Source: Verrucomicrobiota bacterium
GTDB lineage: Bacteria > Verrucomicrobiota > Verrucomicrobiia > Verrucomicrobiales > Akkermansiaceae
Length of the DNA: 64,000 nt
Assembly (NCBI GenBank): GCA_004293445.1
Contig: RDYP01000001.1
Coordinates: forward strand, 396,754 to 460,753
Direction: 5' to 3'
In this document: in pieces, positions 9,256 to 20,991 of the stretch
How the letters are laid out: each line of letters begins with the position of its first letter
Position numbering within the stretch: the stretch's first letter is position 1
Translations under genes and position numbers: made by a program
Notes under the pieces: generated by a model
Told to the model about the DNA's origin: nothing
Database searches by the model: none
Seen by the model: only the letters and a program-made list of their open reading frames with translations

Positions 9256-9312
9256 CCCCAATACGACACGCCAAGCCGTCACACATTCGCGGTCCGGGCT
9301 CAGATTTCTTCA

Positions 9313-9345
9313 GCATTCGATGTTGGACGTTCGATGTTCGATGTT
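9313..9345 (+). repeat. CGATGTT-type tandem mini-repeat
   Basis: The 33 bases hold four near-copies of the unit TTCGATG or TTGGACG in a row (cattcgatgttggacg, then two copies of ttcgatg). This 'HSMLDVRCSMFDV' type sequence is, from memory, a recurrent noncoding repeat in Verrucomicrobia that is often mistranslated at gene starts. It lies just upstream of the likely GTG start of the ABC-F gene, so it should not be counted as part of that protein. Confidence 0.5.
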
Positions 9346-9357
9346 CACCTTCCGCCC

Positions 9358-11263
<1,906 letters not shown>

Positions 11264-11265
<2 letters not shown>

Positions 11266-11299
11266 GCGCTCGATTCTGAGAAGGATTCGCGCTCTTTCT
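11264..11299 (+). terminator. weak hairpin after the ABC-F gene
   Basis: GAGCGC at 11264-11269 can pair with GCGCTC at 11289-11294, followed by TTTCT. The stem is short and overlaps the stop codon, so this is only a candidate. Confidence 0.25.
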
Positions 11300-11337
11300 G
11301 GCCGTGGCGCACGATTCGTGCTTTCCTCCCTCCCGGA

Positions 11338-14013
11338 ATGACCCGCGAACACGAACGCCTCGACGAAGACCTCAATCGGGGGAAAAACTGGAAGCGCTGG
11401 GGCCCCTACCTCAGCGAGCGCCAGTGGGGAACGGTGCGCGAGGACTACTCGGAGCACGGCAACAGCTGGGCGGAGTTCCCCCACGACCACGCCCGTCGCC
11501 GCGCTTATCGTTGGGGCGAAGACGGCCTGCAAGGCTGGTGCGACCGCCAGTGCCGACTCTGCTTCGCCCCGGCACTCTGGAACGGCCGCGACAGCATCCT
11601 GAAAGAACGCCTTTTCGGCCTGGGCGGCAACGAGGGCAATCACGGCGAAGACGTCAAGGAGTGCTACTATTACCTGGAGTCCACCCCCACCCATTCCTAC
11701 ACCAAGGCCCTCTACAAATACCCGCAGGCCCGCTTTCCCTACACCGAGATCCGCGAGGAAAACGCACGCCTCGGCCGCGAAGGCCCGGAGCTGGAACTCG
11801 CCGACATGGGCATGTTCGACGACGGACGCTACTTCGACGTCGTGCAGGAGGTCGCCAAGCGCGCACCCGATGATCTGCTGTGGCGCATTACCATCACCAA
11901 CCACGGCCCGGACGCTGCACCCATCCATGTGCTGCCAATGCTCTGGTTCCGTAACATTTGGAAATGGGGCAGCGATCGCGAGGAACCACTCCGCAAGCCA
12001 TCCCTCTCCCTTCACGAGCACTCCGTGGTCGCCTCCCACGAGACCCTCGGCGACTATCGTTTCCACGCGGACTCGCCGGATCTAGCAGGCCCCACCACCT
12101 GGCTCTTCACCGAAAATGAGACCGACTACGAAGCCATCTACGGCATCGGAGGGACCAGCCCCTATGTGAAGGACGCCTTCGACAAGTTCCTGATCCACGG
12201 CAATCGCGATGCGGTGTCGCCCGTTCCGATGGGCACGAAATCCGCCGCCTGCTTCGGCTTCGAAATCCCACCCGGCGGCTCAGTGATCGTTCGCTGCCGA
12301 CTCCACCCAGTCACCCGCAACCACGGGGTCGAGGGGCTCGACGACTTCGATGCCACCTTTGCCGAACGCATCGCGGAGTGCGACGAGTTCTACAACGCCG
12401 TCATCCCCAAGCTGCTCCCGCACGAGGAGTATCTCATCTGCCGCCAAGGCTACGCCGGCCTGCTTTGGACCAAGCAGTTCTACCACTACGTCATCGAGGA
12501 CTGGCTCAAAGGCGACCGCCACGGACCCAAGCCACCGGAAAGCCGCCTCCGCGGGCGAAACACCGACTGGGGCCACCTGTTTGCCCGCGACATTCTCTCC
12601 ATGCCCGACAAGTGGGAATACCCTTGGTTCGCCGCCTGGGATTCGGCCTTCCACATGATCCCTTTCGCCGCGGTCGATCCGGCCTTCGCCAAGGACCAAC
12701 TGCTCATGCTACTGCGGGAGTGGTACATGCACCCGAACGGCCAGCTCCCGGCCTACGAGTGGAATTTCTCCGACGTCAACCCTCCCGTCCACGCCTGGGC
12801 CGTTTGGCGCGTTTACAAGATCGCCGACCCCAAGGGCCGACGCGATCTCCTATTCCTAGAGCGATGCTTCCAAAAGCTGCTGCTCAACTTCACCTGGTGG
12901 GTCAACCGCAAGGACGTCGAAGGCCGCCATGTGTTCGGCGGAGGATTCCTCGGGCTCGACAATATCGGAGTCTTCGATCGCTCCCACGCCCTGCCCGACG
13001 GCGGACGTCTGAACCAAGCCGACGGCACCGCATGGATGGCCTCCTACTGCCTCCTGATGCTCGCGATGGCGCTCGAACTCGCTGAGGAGAAACCCGCCTA
13101 CGAGGACATCGCATCGAAATTCTTCGAACACTTCGTCAATATCACCGATGCGATCAATTCCCTCGGCGGTACCGGGCTTTGGGATGAGGAGGACGGCTTC
13201 TATTACGACCAGCTCATCGTCAACCATGACCAACCCATCCCACTGCGCATCCGCTCGCTGGTTGGGTTGCTTCCGATGTGCGCAGTGACCGTTCTCAAGC
13301 AGACGAAAATCGAATCCCTCCCCGGATTCCGCAAACGCATGGACTGGTTCCTCACCAGCCGACCCGACCTGCTCCGCTACATCAGCATCCGCCGCCATAG
13401 CGGCGACAAACGGTCCGCTCTCTGCCTCCTCGCGATCCCTTCGGAAAGGCAGCTCCGGATGACCCTCAAGCGAATGTTCGACCCCCGCGAATTTCTCTCG
13501 GAGTATGGGATCCGATCCCTCAGCAAAGCCCATGCGGAGGAGCCCTTCGTTTTCGAACACGGTGGAAAGCGCAACGAGGTCCGCTACACGCCGGGCGAGT
13601 CCAACACCGACATGTTCGGCGGCAATTCCAACTGGCGCGGTCCGATCTGGTTCCCGACGAATTTCCTCATCGTCGAAGCCCTCGAGCGCTACCACCACTT
13701 CTACGGGGACGGTTTCAAAATCGAATACCCCACCGGCTCCGGCGTCGAGATGACCCTCAAGGAGGCCGCGATCGATATCTGCGACCGCCTGATCTCCCTC
13801 TTCTGTCCCGACGCCTCCGGCCACCGCCCATGCTTCGGTAAAGCTCACCGCTACGGCGACGTTCCCCACTGGCAAGACCTCCTGCTCTTCCACGAATACT
13901 TCCACGCCGAAACCGGCGAAGGGCTTGGGGCTTCCCATCAAACGGGCTGGACCTCGCTCGTCGTGAAGCTGGTGAAAGACCGCCGGGAAAAACTCTGCAA
14001 AGGCAGCCTCTAG
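11338..14013 (+). CDS. cytosolic GH63-like (MGH1-type) glycosidase
   Basis: 891 residues with no signal peptide. The sequence is that of the GH63-related mannosylglycerate hydrolase (MGH1-like) group: [19 protein letters not shown] near residue 80-100, then an (alpha/alpha)6 toroid with [20 protein letters not shown] near 420-440. In GH63 relatives this segment carries a catalytic Asp. [13 protein letters not shown] follows near 470, and [20 protein letters not shown] near 760-780. Relatives hydrolyse alpha-glucosides or compatible-solute glycosides. It sits 72 bases after the ABC-F gene and 86 bases before transaldolase, so a role in general sugar metabolism is reasonable. Two secreted (alpha/alpha)6 glycosidases further right belong to related but distinct families. 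Confidence 0.85.
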   Translation: MTREHERLDEDLNRGKNWKRWGPYLSERQWGTVREDYSEHGNSWAEFPHDHARRRAYRWGEDGLQGWCDRQCRLCFAPALWNGRDSILKERLFGLGGNEGNHGEDVKECYYYLESTPTHSYTKALYKYPQARFPYTEIREENARLGREGPELELADMGMFDDGRYFDVVQEVAKRAPDDLLWRITITNHGPDAAPIHVLPMLWFRNIWKWGSDREEPLRKPSLSLHEHSVVASHETLGDYRFHADSPDLAGPTTWLFTENETDYEAIYGIGGTSPYVKDAFDKFLIHGNRDAVSPVPMGTKSAACFGFEIPPGGSVIVRCRLHPVTRNHGVEGLDDFDATFAERIAECDEFYNAVIPKLLPHEEYLICRQGYAGLLWTKQFYHYVIEDWLKGDRHGPKPPESRLRGRNTDWGHLFARDILSMPDKWEYPWFAAWDSAFHMIPFAAVDPAFAKDQLLMLLREWYMHPNGQLPAYEWNFSDVNPPVHAWAVWRVYKIADPKGRRDLLFLERCFQKLLLNFTWWVNRKDVEGRHVFGGGFLGLDNIGVFDRSHALPDGGRLNQADGTAWMASYCLLMLAMALELAEEKPAYEDIASKFFEHFVNITDAINSLGGTGLWDEEDGFYYDQLIVNHDQPIPLRIRSLVGLLPMCAVTVLKQTKIESLPGFRKRMDWFLTSRPDLLRYISIRRHSGDKRSALCLLAIPSERQLRMTLKRMFDPREFLSEYGIRSLSKAHAEEPFVFEHGGKRNEVRYTPGESNTDMFGGNSNWRGPIWFPTNFLIVEALERYHHFYGDGFKIEYPTGSGVEMTLKEAAIDICDRLISLFCPDASGHRPCFGKAHRYGDVPHWQDLLLFHEYFHAETGEGLGASHQTGWTSLVVKLVKDRREKLCKGSL

Positions 14014-14099
14014 CCAAGGGCGTCCCGATCCCATTTCTCCCACCCTCGCGCTTTTTCGCCTCGCCAGCGCGGGCTTTCCCGCCTAACCCGCACGCACCT

Positions 14100-15059
14100 A
14101 TGAGCGCCACGCAACTCGATCAACTCAAGCAGTTCACCACCGTTGTCGCCGATACCGGCGATTTCGAGTCGATGAAGGCCTACCAACCCCAGGACGCGAC
14201 CACCAACCCTTCGCTCATCCTGCAAGCAGCGGCCAAGCCCGAATACCGCCACCTCGTCGACCAAGCGATCGCCGAACACAAGGGCTCCTCACTCAGTGGC
14301 CAAGAGCTGATCGATTCCGTGCTCGACCGCATTCTGATCATCTTTGGTCTCGAGATCCTGAAGATCGTGCCCGGTCGCGTTTCCACCGAAGTCGACGCCC
14401 GACTCTCCTTCGACACCGAAGGCACTGTCGCCAAGGCCCTGCAACTCATTGCCGCCTATGAAGCCGAGGGCATTTCCCGCGATCGCGTGCTGATCAAGAT
14501 CGCCTCCACTTGGGAAGGCATCAAGGCCGCCGAGATCCTCGAAAAGCAGGGCATTCACTGCAATCTCACCCTGCTCTTCTCCTTCGCCCAGGCCGTCGCT
14601 TGTGCCGAAGCCGGTGTGCAATTGATCTCGCCCTTCGTCGGCCGCATCCTCGACTGGTTCAAGGCATCGACCGGAGAGACCTACGAAGGCGACGCCGATC
14701 CCGGCGTGATCTCGGTGAAGCAGATCTACACCTACTACAAGAAGTTCGGCTACAAGACCGAAGTCATGGGCGCGTCGTTCCGCAACAAAGGCGAAATCCT
14801 CGCCCTCGCTGGCTGCGACCTCCTGACCATCAGCCCCGGCCTTCTTGGTGAGCTTCAGGCATCGACCGATCCCGTCGAACGACGCCTGTCCGCCGAAGCC
14901 TCCGCTGCAGCCGAGCTCCAAAAAGTGAGCTTCGACGAGAAGTCCTTCCGCCTCGCCTTCAACGAAGACGCCATGGCCACGGAAAAGACCGCCCAAGGCA
15001 TCCGCGGCTTCGCCGCCGACATCGTGAAGCTCGAAAAGCTGGTGGCCGGCCTCCTCTAA
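14100..15059 (+). CDS. tal: transaldolase (TalB type)
   Basis: 319 residues, the usual size of class 1 TalB-type enzymes (E. coli 317). The Schiff-base lysine is Lys133 in [25 protein letters not shown] near the N-terminus and [19 protein letters not shown] after the lysine are diagnostic. [12 protein letters not shown] marks the phosphate-binding area. The enzyme moves a dihydroxyacetone unit between sedoheptulose-7-P and glyceraldehyde-3-P in the non-oxidative pentose phosphate pathway. A strong terminator follows directly. Confidence 0.96.
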   Translation: MSATQLDQLKQFTTVVADTGDFESMKAYQPQDATTNPSLILQAAAKPEYRHLVDQAIAEHKGSSLSGQELIDSVLDRILIIFGLEILKIVPGRVSTEVDARLSFDTEGTVAKALQLIAAYEAEGISRDRVLIKIASTWEGIKAAEILEKQGIHCNLTLLFSFAQAVACAEAGVQLISPFVGRILDWFKASTGETYEGDADPGVISVKQIYTYYKKFGYKTEVMGASFRNKGEILALAGCDLLTISPGLLGELQASTDPVERRLSAEASAAAELQKVSFDEKSFRLAFNEDAMATEKTAQGIRGFAADIVKLEKLVAGLL

Positions 15060-15078
15060 GCGCCTCCCCGCCCTCTCT

Positions 15079-15114
15079 AGCCCGCCCGCCGCAACAACGG
15101 CGCGCGGGCTTTTT
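15079..15114 (+). terminator. intrinsic terminator after transaldolase
   Basis: A GC-rich stem (AGCCCGCCCGCCG at 15079-15091 with CGGCGCGCGGGCT at 15098-15110, one mismatch) closes a short CAACAA loop and is followed by TTTTT. It lies 20 bases past the transaldolase stop, and the converging desaturase gene ends just beyond it. Confidence 0.85.
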
Positions 15115-15124
15115 CACGTCCACC

Positions 15125-16639
15125 TCACAGCAAGGGCGTGGTCAGATCGACCCAGTCGTAGTCCACCCCATGGCGGTCGCAGAGGAGATTCGAAGAGAGA
15201 CGTCCGCTCTCATAAATCGTCGGCAGACCGCTGCCCGGATGCGTGCCGCCACCAACGAGGTAAAGATTGTCGTAACCCTGCATCCGATTGTGAGGACGCA
15301 GGTAGAGCATCTGATCCAAGGTGTGCGCGAGGTTGAAGGTCGCCCCCATGAAAATGTCCAGATCGTCGCGCCAGTCCTCCGGCGTCAGGATCCGCTCTTC
15401 AATGATGTGGCTCCGCAGATCCTTCATCCCGGTCTTTTGCTCGATCCGATCGAGGATTTTGTCGCGGTATTCTTGCTTGTGCTGCTCCCAATCGAAGCCG
15501 TGCCGGGTATTGATCGTTGGAACGAGGATGTAGAGCCCCGACTGCCCGGCCGGCGCGACCGTTGGATCGGTGATCGAACTATTCCGCACATAAACAGACA
15601 TGTCGTCGGACACCTCCCGCTCGCCCTTGATGTCTTCGACATTCTTTCGATAGTCGTCGGCAAAGATGATGTGGTGGTGAGGCTCGTCGTGATAGATGGT
15701 GTCCAGCCCGAGGTAGAGCATGAAGGTCGAGCAGGAGAACTTCTTCTTCTCCAACTCCGCCGACGGTCGGGACCGGCCATTGAGCAGGCTGGTCACGGCG
15801 TGGGCATAGTCCGCATTCATCACAGCGTCGTCACAGGGCAAGGTTTCGCCGTCTTCCAGCAGCACCCCCTTCACCCGCGATCCCTCGAAAAGAACCTCCT
15901 TGACGCCAGTGCCGAGCCGCAGCTTGCCACCATGCTCGGCGAAGACCCTCGCCATCGCTTCGGAGATTTTGCAAAGCCCACCCTGCACGTGATAGATGCC
16001 ATAACGGTATTCGGTGTAGGACAGAATGCTGAAAAGAGCCGGGCAGCGCCACGGGGACATCCCAAGATACTTGGCCTGGAAGGTGAAAGCGAGCTTGAGA
16101 CGATCGTCGCTGAAATATCGGTCCAGCACGTCGACCACCGACTTGGCCGTAGCCACGTAAGGAAAGGCCTTGATCAAGGTGGCGCTGAGATAGGACTTCA
16201 GCTCGTGGTAGGGGCGCTGAAGGCAGGGGTAGATCGTCCGCATCTTCACCGCGTGATCCGCCATAAAACGACGATATCCCTCATCATCCCCGGGGAAACT
16301 GCGACCAATCTCCGCCGCCATCCGCTCTATGTCGCAGGTCGTTTCCAAGGAAATCCCGTCCCAAGTCAGGCGAGTCATCGGGTCCAGCAGCACGAAGTCC
16401 AGATAGTCCTCCGCCTTGCGCCCGGCCTCGCGAAATACCTCATCGAGCGTGAATTTCTGATGCAGGAAGGTCGGTCCCGTATCGAAGGAGAAATCACCAA
16501 CCTTCAGCTCGGCATTGCGACCACCGACCCTGTCCTTCTTCTCGACGATCGTGACGTCGAAACCGCGCTTCGCAAGAATCATCCCAGCGGTCAAACCGCC
16601 TGGACCTGCTCCGACGATGACTACCTGTTTTTGTTTCAT
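15125..16639 (-). CDS. phytoene desaturase / CrtI-CrtN family FAD-dependent oxidoreductase
   Basis: 504 residues from ATG 16639, chosen because AAGGGG sits a few bases upstream; the frame extends only four residues further, to a TTG. The FAD-binding Rossmann motif VVIVGAGPGGLTAGM occupies residues 6-20, followed by TIVEKKDRVGGRN. The C-terminal FAD signature is NLYLVGGGTHPGSGLPTIYE. This is the CrtI/CrtN/CrtO superfamily that desaturates or oxidises carotenoid or squalene-type C30 backbones at the membrane. Verrucomicrobia make C30 carotenoids through related enzymes, so a role in pigment synthesis is likely. No phytoene or squalene synthase is adjacent, so the exact substrate is open. It converges on transaldolase. 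Confidence 0.85.
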   Translation of the reverse strand: MKQKQVVIVGAGPGGLTAGMILAKRGFDVTIVEKKDRVGGRNAELKVGDFSFDTGPTFLHQKFTLDEVFREAGRKAEDYLDFVLLDPMTRLTWDGISLETTCDIERMAAEIGRSFPGDDEGYRRFMADHAVKMRTIYPCLQRPYHELKSYLSATLIKAFPYVATAKSVVDVLDRYFSDDRLKLAFTFQAKYLGMSPWRCPALFSILSYTEYRYGIYHVQGGLCKISEAMARVFAEHGGKLRLGTGVKEVLFEGSRVKGVLLEDGETLPCDDAVMNADYAHAVTSLLNGRSRPSAELEKKKFSCSTFMLYLGLDTIYHDEPHHHIIFADDYRKNVEDIKGEREVSDDMSVYVRNSSITDPTVAPAGQSGLYILVPTINTRHGFDWEQHKQEYRDKILDRIEQKTGMKDLRSHIIEERILTPEDWRDDLDIFMGATFNLAHTLDQMLYLRPHNRMQGYDNLYLVGGGTHPGSGLPTIYESGRLSSNLLCDRHGVDYDWVDLTTPLL

Positions 16640-16711
16640 GTTCCCCTTCAAGCGCCGTATCCATAGCGTGAACGGCGCGCCACGCTAACGGAAAAATCAC
16701 CGAATCTCCCG

Positions 16712-17581
16712 ATGTCCCGGACCATCACCCGCTTTGCCCCCAGTCCGACCGGCCAGCTTCACCTCGGCCACGCCTTCGCCGCGAAGGTCGCACACGATCT
16801 CGCCCTCGGCTCCGATGGCTCGTTTCTGCTCCGCTTCGAGGACATCGACCACACTCGTGTCCGGACCGAATACTACGACGCGATCGAAGATGATCTGCGC
16901 TGGCTAGGCCTCGATTGGCAGCCACCCGCTCTCCGCCAATCCGCACGCACCCACGCCTACGCCACCGCCTTGGAGACCCTGCGGGAGATCGGCGTTGCCT
17001 ACCCCTGCTTCTGCACACGTCGCGAAATCGAGGAAGAAGTGGCCCGCATGACGAGTGCCCCCCACGGCCCGGAAGGCGCACTCTATCCCGGCACCTGCCG
17101 CAAGCTGACAGCGGACGAAATCGCCGCCCGCCTCCAACAAGGTGCGCAGGCCGCCTGGCGGCTCGATGCCACCCGCGCCTCGTCCCTTGCCGGAGCTCTG
17201 ACCTTCAACGACCTGCAACACGGCATCCATCGCGTCGATGCCACCCTACTCGGCGACGTGATCCTTGCGCGCCGGGACATCGGTACCGCCTACCACCTCG
17301 CCGTAGTGGTCGACGATGCCTTCCAGCAAGTCACCCACGTCACCCGTGGCGAAGACCTCCTTCCCTCCACCCACGTCCATCGCCTGCTCCAGGCCATGCT
17401 CGGCTACCCCGAGCCACTGTATCTCCACCACCGCCTCGTCACCGACGAAAACGGCGTTCGCCTCGCCAAGCGCCACGATGCCCTTTCGCTGCGCTCTCTG
17501 CGCGAACAGGGCGCTCGTCCCTCCGAATTGCTTTCGCGTCTTGCAATTCTTACACCGACTGGGAACGTCGCCGCACCGTGA
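16712..17581 (+). CDS. gluQ: glutamyl-Q tRNA(Asp) synthetase
   Basis: 289 residues, the length of stand-alone GluQRS and much shorter than full glutamyl-tRNA synthetase because the anticodon-binding domain is absent. FAPSPTGQLHLGHAFAA at the N-terminus is the class I HIGH region. LRFEDIDHTRVR follows. A zinc site is present as CFC near residue 97-99 with Tyr and Cys in YPGTC near 128-132. RLAKRHDA near 251 stands for KMSKS. The enzyme glutamylates queuosine at position 34 of tRNA(Asp). Its stop codon overlaps the GTG of a tiny membrane protein gene. Confidence 0.92.
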   Translation: MSRTITRFAPSPTGQLHLGHAFAAKVAHDLALGSDGSFLLRFEDIDHTRVRTEYYDAIEDDLRWLGLDWQPPALRQSARTHAYATALETLREIGVAYPCFCTRREIEEEVARMTSAPHGPEGALYPGTCRKLTADEIAARLQQGAQAAWRLDATRASSLAGALTFNDLQHGIHRVDATLLGDVILARRDIGTAYHLAVVVDDAFQQVTHVTRGEDLLPSTHVHRLLQAMLGYPEPLYLHHRLVTDENGVRLAKRHDALSLRSLREQGARPSELLSRLAILTPTGNVAAP

Positions 17582-17790
17582 GCTTCGAGCCCTACAACCT
17601 TCTCGCAGGCCTTGTCTTTGGCACTCTCGGTTGGGGGGCATGGCGTTACGGTCGCAGCCTCGATCGGACCAAGCCCGTGATCATCGGCCTGGTAATGATG
17701 ATCTACCCTTACTTCACTCCATGGGCATGGCTGACCTGGAGCATCGGGACCTTACTCATGATGGTGCTCTGGTTTCACCACGACGCTTGA
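17578..17790 (+). CDS. small two- to three-helix membrane protein (70 residues)
   Basis: Function not known. The GTG at 17578 overlaps the gluQ stop codon in a GTGA arrangement, which points to translational coupling. The product begins (M)[19 protein letters not shown]. It has hydrophobic segments at about residues 8-20, 34-47 and 49-66 separated by the basic loop [11 protein letters not shown], and ends HHDA. The content is typical of a genuine inner-membrane protein, not of a chance frame. Conserved small membrane proteins of this kind are common in Verrucomicrobia. A cyclophilin gene starts 52 bases downstream. Confidence 0.7.
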   Translation: MSFEPYNLLAGLVFGTLGWGAWRYGRSLDRTKPVIIGLVMMIYPYFTPWAWLTWSIGTLLMMVLWFHHDA

Positions 17791-17842
17791 CCCGCGAATT
17801 TCCTGCTGGCCTCCGCGGGTTCCCTTCGGAACTGTGTCGCCC

Positions 17843-18343
17843 ATGTCCGACATCCGCATCACGCTGCATACCGACAAGGGCGACATCGACGCCACCCTCT
17901 TCGCCTCTAAGGTCCCCATGACCGCGGCGAATTTCCTCAATCTCGCCAAGCGCGGCTACTACGACGGCGTCTCGTTCCATCGCGTCATCGCCAATTTCAT
18001 GATCCAAGGCGGCGATCCAACCGGCACCGGCCGCGGCGGCCCGGGCTACCGCTTCGCTGACGAGATCGACCGCTCCCTTCGCCACGACAAAGCCGGACTG
18101 TTCTCCATGGCGAATGCCGGACCGAATACCAACGGCAGTCAATTCTTCATCACGCACCTGCCGACCCCACACCTCGATGGCAAACACGCGGTGTTCGGCG
18201 AAGTCACGAAAGGCCAGGATGTGGTAAACGCCATCCGCCAAGGAGACAAAATCAAGTCGATCACCTTGCACGATGACATCAGCACCCTGCTCGACAGCCA
18301 AAAGGATCACGTCGAGCACTGGAATTCGATCCTCGACGCCTGA
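17843..18343 (+). CDS. cyclophilin-type peptidyl-prolyl cis-trans isomerase
   Basis: 166 residues from ATG 17843 ([15 protein letters not shown]); a GTG three codons earlier is less likely. The cyclophilin core is complete: [15 protein letters not shown] with the catalytic Arg, then [16 protein letters not shown] and [11 protein letters not shown]. There is no signal peptide, so it acts in the cytosol in protein folding (PpiB-like). It probably shares a transcript with gluQ and the small membrane gene, and a hairpin terminator follows. Confidence 0.94.
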   Translation: MSDIRITLHTDKGDIDATLFASKVPMTAANFLNLAKRGYYDGVSFHRVIANFMIQGGDPTGTGRGGPGYRFADEIDRSLRHDKAGLFSMANAGPNTNGSQFFITHLPTPHLDGKHAVFGEVTKGQDVVNAIRQGDKIKSITLHDDISTLLDSQKDHVEHWNSILDA

Positions 18344-18364
18344 TCGATCGCCTCTTTCCCAAAG

Positions 18365-18404
18365 GCCGCCGCCATCCCCGCAACCGGGACGGCCGGCGGC
18401 TTTT
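18365..18404 (+). terminator. intrinsic terminator after the cyclophilin gene
   Basis: A GC-rich imperfect stem (GCCGCCGCCATCCC against GGGACGGCCGGCGGC) with a CGCAACC loop is followed directly by TTTT at 18401-18404, 22 bases past the stop codon. Confidence 0.8.
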
Positions 18405-18608
18405 CATTTCTCCTTCGGCCACTCCGGCAAGGTCTGCGCAAGAATCGCATCGATCCTCAAGCGTTCCGAGGGCGCCTTCGATTTCCCCCACCTATCCAAA
18501 AGCGACCCGAAACGGCCCTACCTTGTCCGACTCCCCCAGGTGCGGCATTCCACCTGCGTCGCCTTTTCCCTTGCACCCCGCCAGCCTCTACCCGCTACTT
18601 CCGGCGCC

Positions 18609-19955
18609 ATGTGGAAAGGCCGCTTCGCCCAAGATACCTCCTCGCTCGTCCAGCAGTTCGGTGAATCGATCAGCTACGACTGGCGACTCTACCCGCACGA
18701 CGTCGCCGGTTCGATCGCTCATGCCCGCGCCCAGCGCGAGGCAGGACTACTCGATGCCTCCGAATTCTCCGCCATCGAGGCTGGCCTGAAGGAAATCCTC
18801 GCGGACATCGAGGCCGGACGCTTCGAGTTCAAGACCTCCCTCGAGGACATCCACATGAACATCGAGGCGGAGCTCACCCGCCGCATCGGCCCTGCCGGCG
18901 CAAAGCTTCATACCGCCCGATCCCGCAACGATCAGGTCGCCACCGACACGCGGCTTTACTGCAGGGCCGAGATCGATGGCCTCCTCGCTTCCATCAGTGG
19001 ACTACAAGGCGCCTTGCTCGACCGTGCTGAAAAATACGCCGCCACATTTGTCCCCGGCTACACCCACCTCCAGCGTGGCCAACCGGTCACCGTCGGCCAC
19101 CACCTGCTCGCCTACGTGGAGATGCTGGAGCGCGACAAAGGCCGCCTCGCCGATGCCCGCAAGCGCCTCAACGTGTCTCCCCTCGGCTCCGGAGCCCTCG
19201 CCGGATCGACCATCAATCTCAACCGCCACGCCATCGCCGCAGAGCTGGGATTCGGCAGCGTCACCACCAACTCGATGGACGCCATCGCCGACCGCGATTA
19301 CATCGCCGAGACCCTCTTCGCCATCGGCCTCTGCGGTGTCCACCTCTCGCGCCTCAGCGAAGACCTCATTCTCTGGTGCAGCGCGGAATTCGGCTTCGTG
19401 ATCTTCTCCGACGCCCACACCACCGGCTCTTCCCTGATGCCGCAGAAAAAGAACCCCGACGTCTGCGAACTCACCCGCGGCAAAACCGGCCGCCTTGTGG
19501 GCAATCTGATGAATCTTCTTGTCGCCGTCAAAGGTCTCCCACTCACTTACAATCGCGACCTTCAAGAGGACAAGCCGCCGCTCTTCGATTCGATCGATAC
19601 CCTCAAGCTCATCCTCGCGGTAAACACCGAGATGATCGCCGCCATGGAGATCCGCGAGGAGCGCTGCCTCGCCGCCGCCAGCGATCCCATGCTCCTCGCC
19701 ACCGACCTCGCCGACTGGCTGGTCAAGCAGGGCATCCCCTTCCGCCACGCCCACGAACTCGTCGGAAAGGCCGTCGCGGAAGCGATTGCCACCGGCACCC
19801 CGCTGGACCAGCTCGATCTCACGAAAATCGATCCCGCTTACACCGACGACGCGAAGAGCGTCTTCAATCTCCAGCGCGCGCTCGCTGCACGCAGCAATCC
19901 CGGCGCACCGTCGATCGACAACGTGAAGTCCGAAATCGCCCGCTGGCGGAGCTGA
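18609..19955 (+). CDS. argH: argininosuccinate lyase
   Basis: 448 residues from ATG 18609 (MWKGRFAQDTSSLVQQF); the frame is open far upstream through the terminator region, but WKGRF is the standard start. It has DIHMNIEAEL near residue 80, TARSRNDQVATD near 104 and the fumarase/ASL signature GSSLMPQKKNPDV near 276. The enzyme cleaves argininosuccinate into arginine and fumarate in the last step of arginine synthesis. No other arginine gene is adjacent. The gene converges on the transglutaminase-like gene with an 11-base gap. Confidence 0.96.
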   Translation: MWKGRFAQDTSSLVQQFGESISYDWRLYPHDVAGSIAHARAQREAGLLDASEFSAIEAGLKEILADIEAGRFEFKTSLEDIHMNIEAELTRRIGPAGAKLHTARSRNDQVATDTRLYCRAEIDGLLASISGLQGALLDRAEKYAATFVPGYTHLQRGQPVTVGHHLLAYVEMLERDKGRLADARKRLNVSPLGSGALAGSTINLNRHAIAAELGFGSVTTNSMDAIADRDYIAETLFAIGLCGVHLSRLSEDLILWCSAEFGFVIFSDAHTTGSSLMPQKKNPDVCELTRGKTGRLVGNLMNLLVAVKGLPLTYNRDLQEDKPPLFDSIDTLKLILAVNTEMIAAMEIREERCLAAASDPMLLATDLADWLVKQGIPFRHAHELVGKAVAEAIATGTPLDQLDLTKIDPAYTDDAKSVFNLQRALAARSNPGAPSIDNVKSEIARWRS

Positions 19956-19970
19956 GCCGCAAAAGCTCAG
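19952..19970. terminator. small hairpin across the convergent stops of argH and the transglutaminase gene
   Basis: CTGAGC at 19952-19957 pairs with GCTCAG at 19965-19970 around CGCAAAA. It includes both stop codons, so it may work in both directions, but there is no U tract on either side. Confidence 0.3.
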
Positions 19971-20809
19971 GGCCCGATCATCATCGCCGCCCTCTCCAGC
20001 GCATCCGGACCGATCGCCTCGAACTCTTCCGACTCGCAGGACACCGACATCCCTGTCAAATCCATCCTGCCGAAAATCGTCGCCACCGACGCATCCGCCG
20101 CGTCCCGGCCCGTGGCAATTCGGACCAACCCATCAAGGGCCGCCATCCGCGTCGGATCGAACGCAAACCAGTCGCTTCCGATGTAGGCCTCGAAGCAGGC
20201 GTGAAAATCCTGCGGCCGCATGTTGCAGGCGTAGCCCGTCAGATATCGCGCTGGGATCGACAGCGCTCGACAAAAGGCAATCCCCAGATGCGCGAAATCC
20301 CGGCACACACCGGCCCGCTGGGTCACGGTATCGAAGGCCGAAGTCTCAACATTGGTCGCGCCGTAGAGGTAATCGATGTTTTCGAAGATCCAGTCCGAGA
20401 TCGCCCGAACTTGATCGTAGGGATGCTCGGTCCCGCCAAACGTCTTCATCGCCAAGCGCCATAGCCGGTCCGATTGGCAATAACGACTCGGGAACAGATA
20501 AGGGATTTTCTGATGAGGGATCTTCGCAATCGCCGTTCGATGAATCTCATCCAACCCGACCAATGCGCAGCGCGTCGTTGCCTCCACCGCATAGGAAATC
20601 TCCAAGTGCCGAACATCGCCGGTATCCAGTCGGATGTAGCGATTCCCACCGGGCACACGTGGCAACTCCTCCCAACTTGCCCCCGGAGTCACGCGGAAAA
20701 CTTCCTTGCGTAGCTTTTGCCGCGCAGTCGATAGCGCGTGGATGCTCAGGAGCATCGTACTGCGCTCGAGCACCTCATATTGAAGCCATGCGTTGATCCG
20801 AAAGGGCAC
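19967..20809 (-). CDS. transglutaminase-like (papain-fold) protein
   Basis: 280 residues from the GTG at 20809, which has GGAGG eight bases upstream and yields the usual N-terminus (PFRINAWLQYEVLERSTMLL) of bacterial transglutaminase-like proteins. The frame runs 18 residues further, to a GTG at 20863. An N-terminal beta domain of about 100 residues precedes the transglutaminase core. The catalytic Cys is in GVCRDFAHLGI, the His in FHACFEAYIG and the Asp in AFDPTRM. No signal peptide. Members act as proteases or amidases; in many genomes they neighbour alpha-E and circularly permuted ATP-grasp genes, which are absent here. Substrate unknown. Confidence 0.85.
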   Translation of the reverse strand: MPFRINAWLQYEVLERSTMLLSIHALSTARQKLRKEVFRVTPGASWEELPRVPGGNRYIRLDTGDVRHLEISYAVEATTRCALVGLDEIHRTAIAKIPHQKIPYLFPSRYCQSDRLWRLAMKTFGGTEHPYDQVRAISDWIFENIDYLYGATNVETSAFDTVTQRAGVCRDFAHLGIAFCRALSIPARYLTGYACNMRPQDFHACFEAYIGSDWFAFDPTRMAALDGLVRIATGRDAADASVATIFGRMDLTGMSVSCESEEFEAIGPDALERAAMMIGP

Positions 20810-20991
20810 GGCAGGCATCCTCCATTGGAAGCCGCCACCCGCAAAGAACGAATCACCACTCACGCCTTATTGATCCCCGAGCCCTGATCGCTCGCCGGCT
20901 CACGCAGCCTTCGAGAAACTTGTCAGAAATCCAACGCGTCTCACATTCCCCAGCGGACCCTTTCGCCCTTTCAACGATTTCCCAAGCCAGC

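Noticed and set aside
20864-20991. Divergent promoter region checked for a shared operator between the transglutaminase-like gene and the redox fusion
   Set aside because: No convincing dyad was found; only the TGTCAG hexamer at 20921 stood out.
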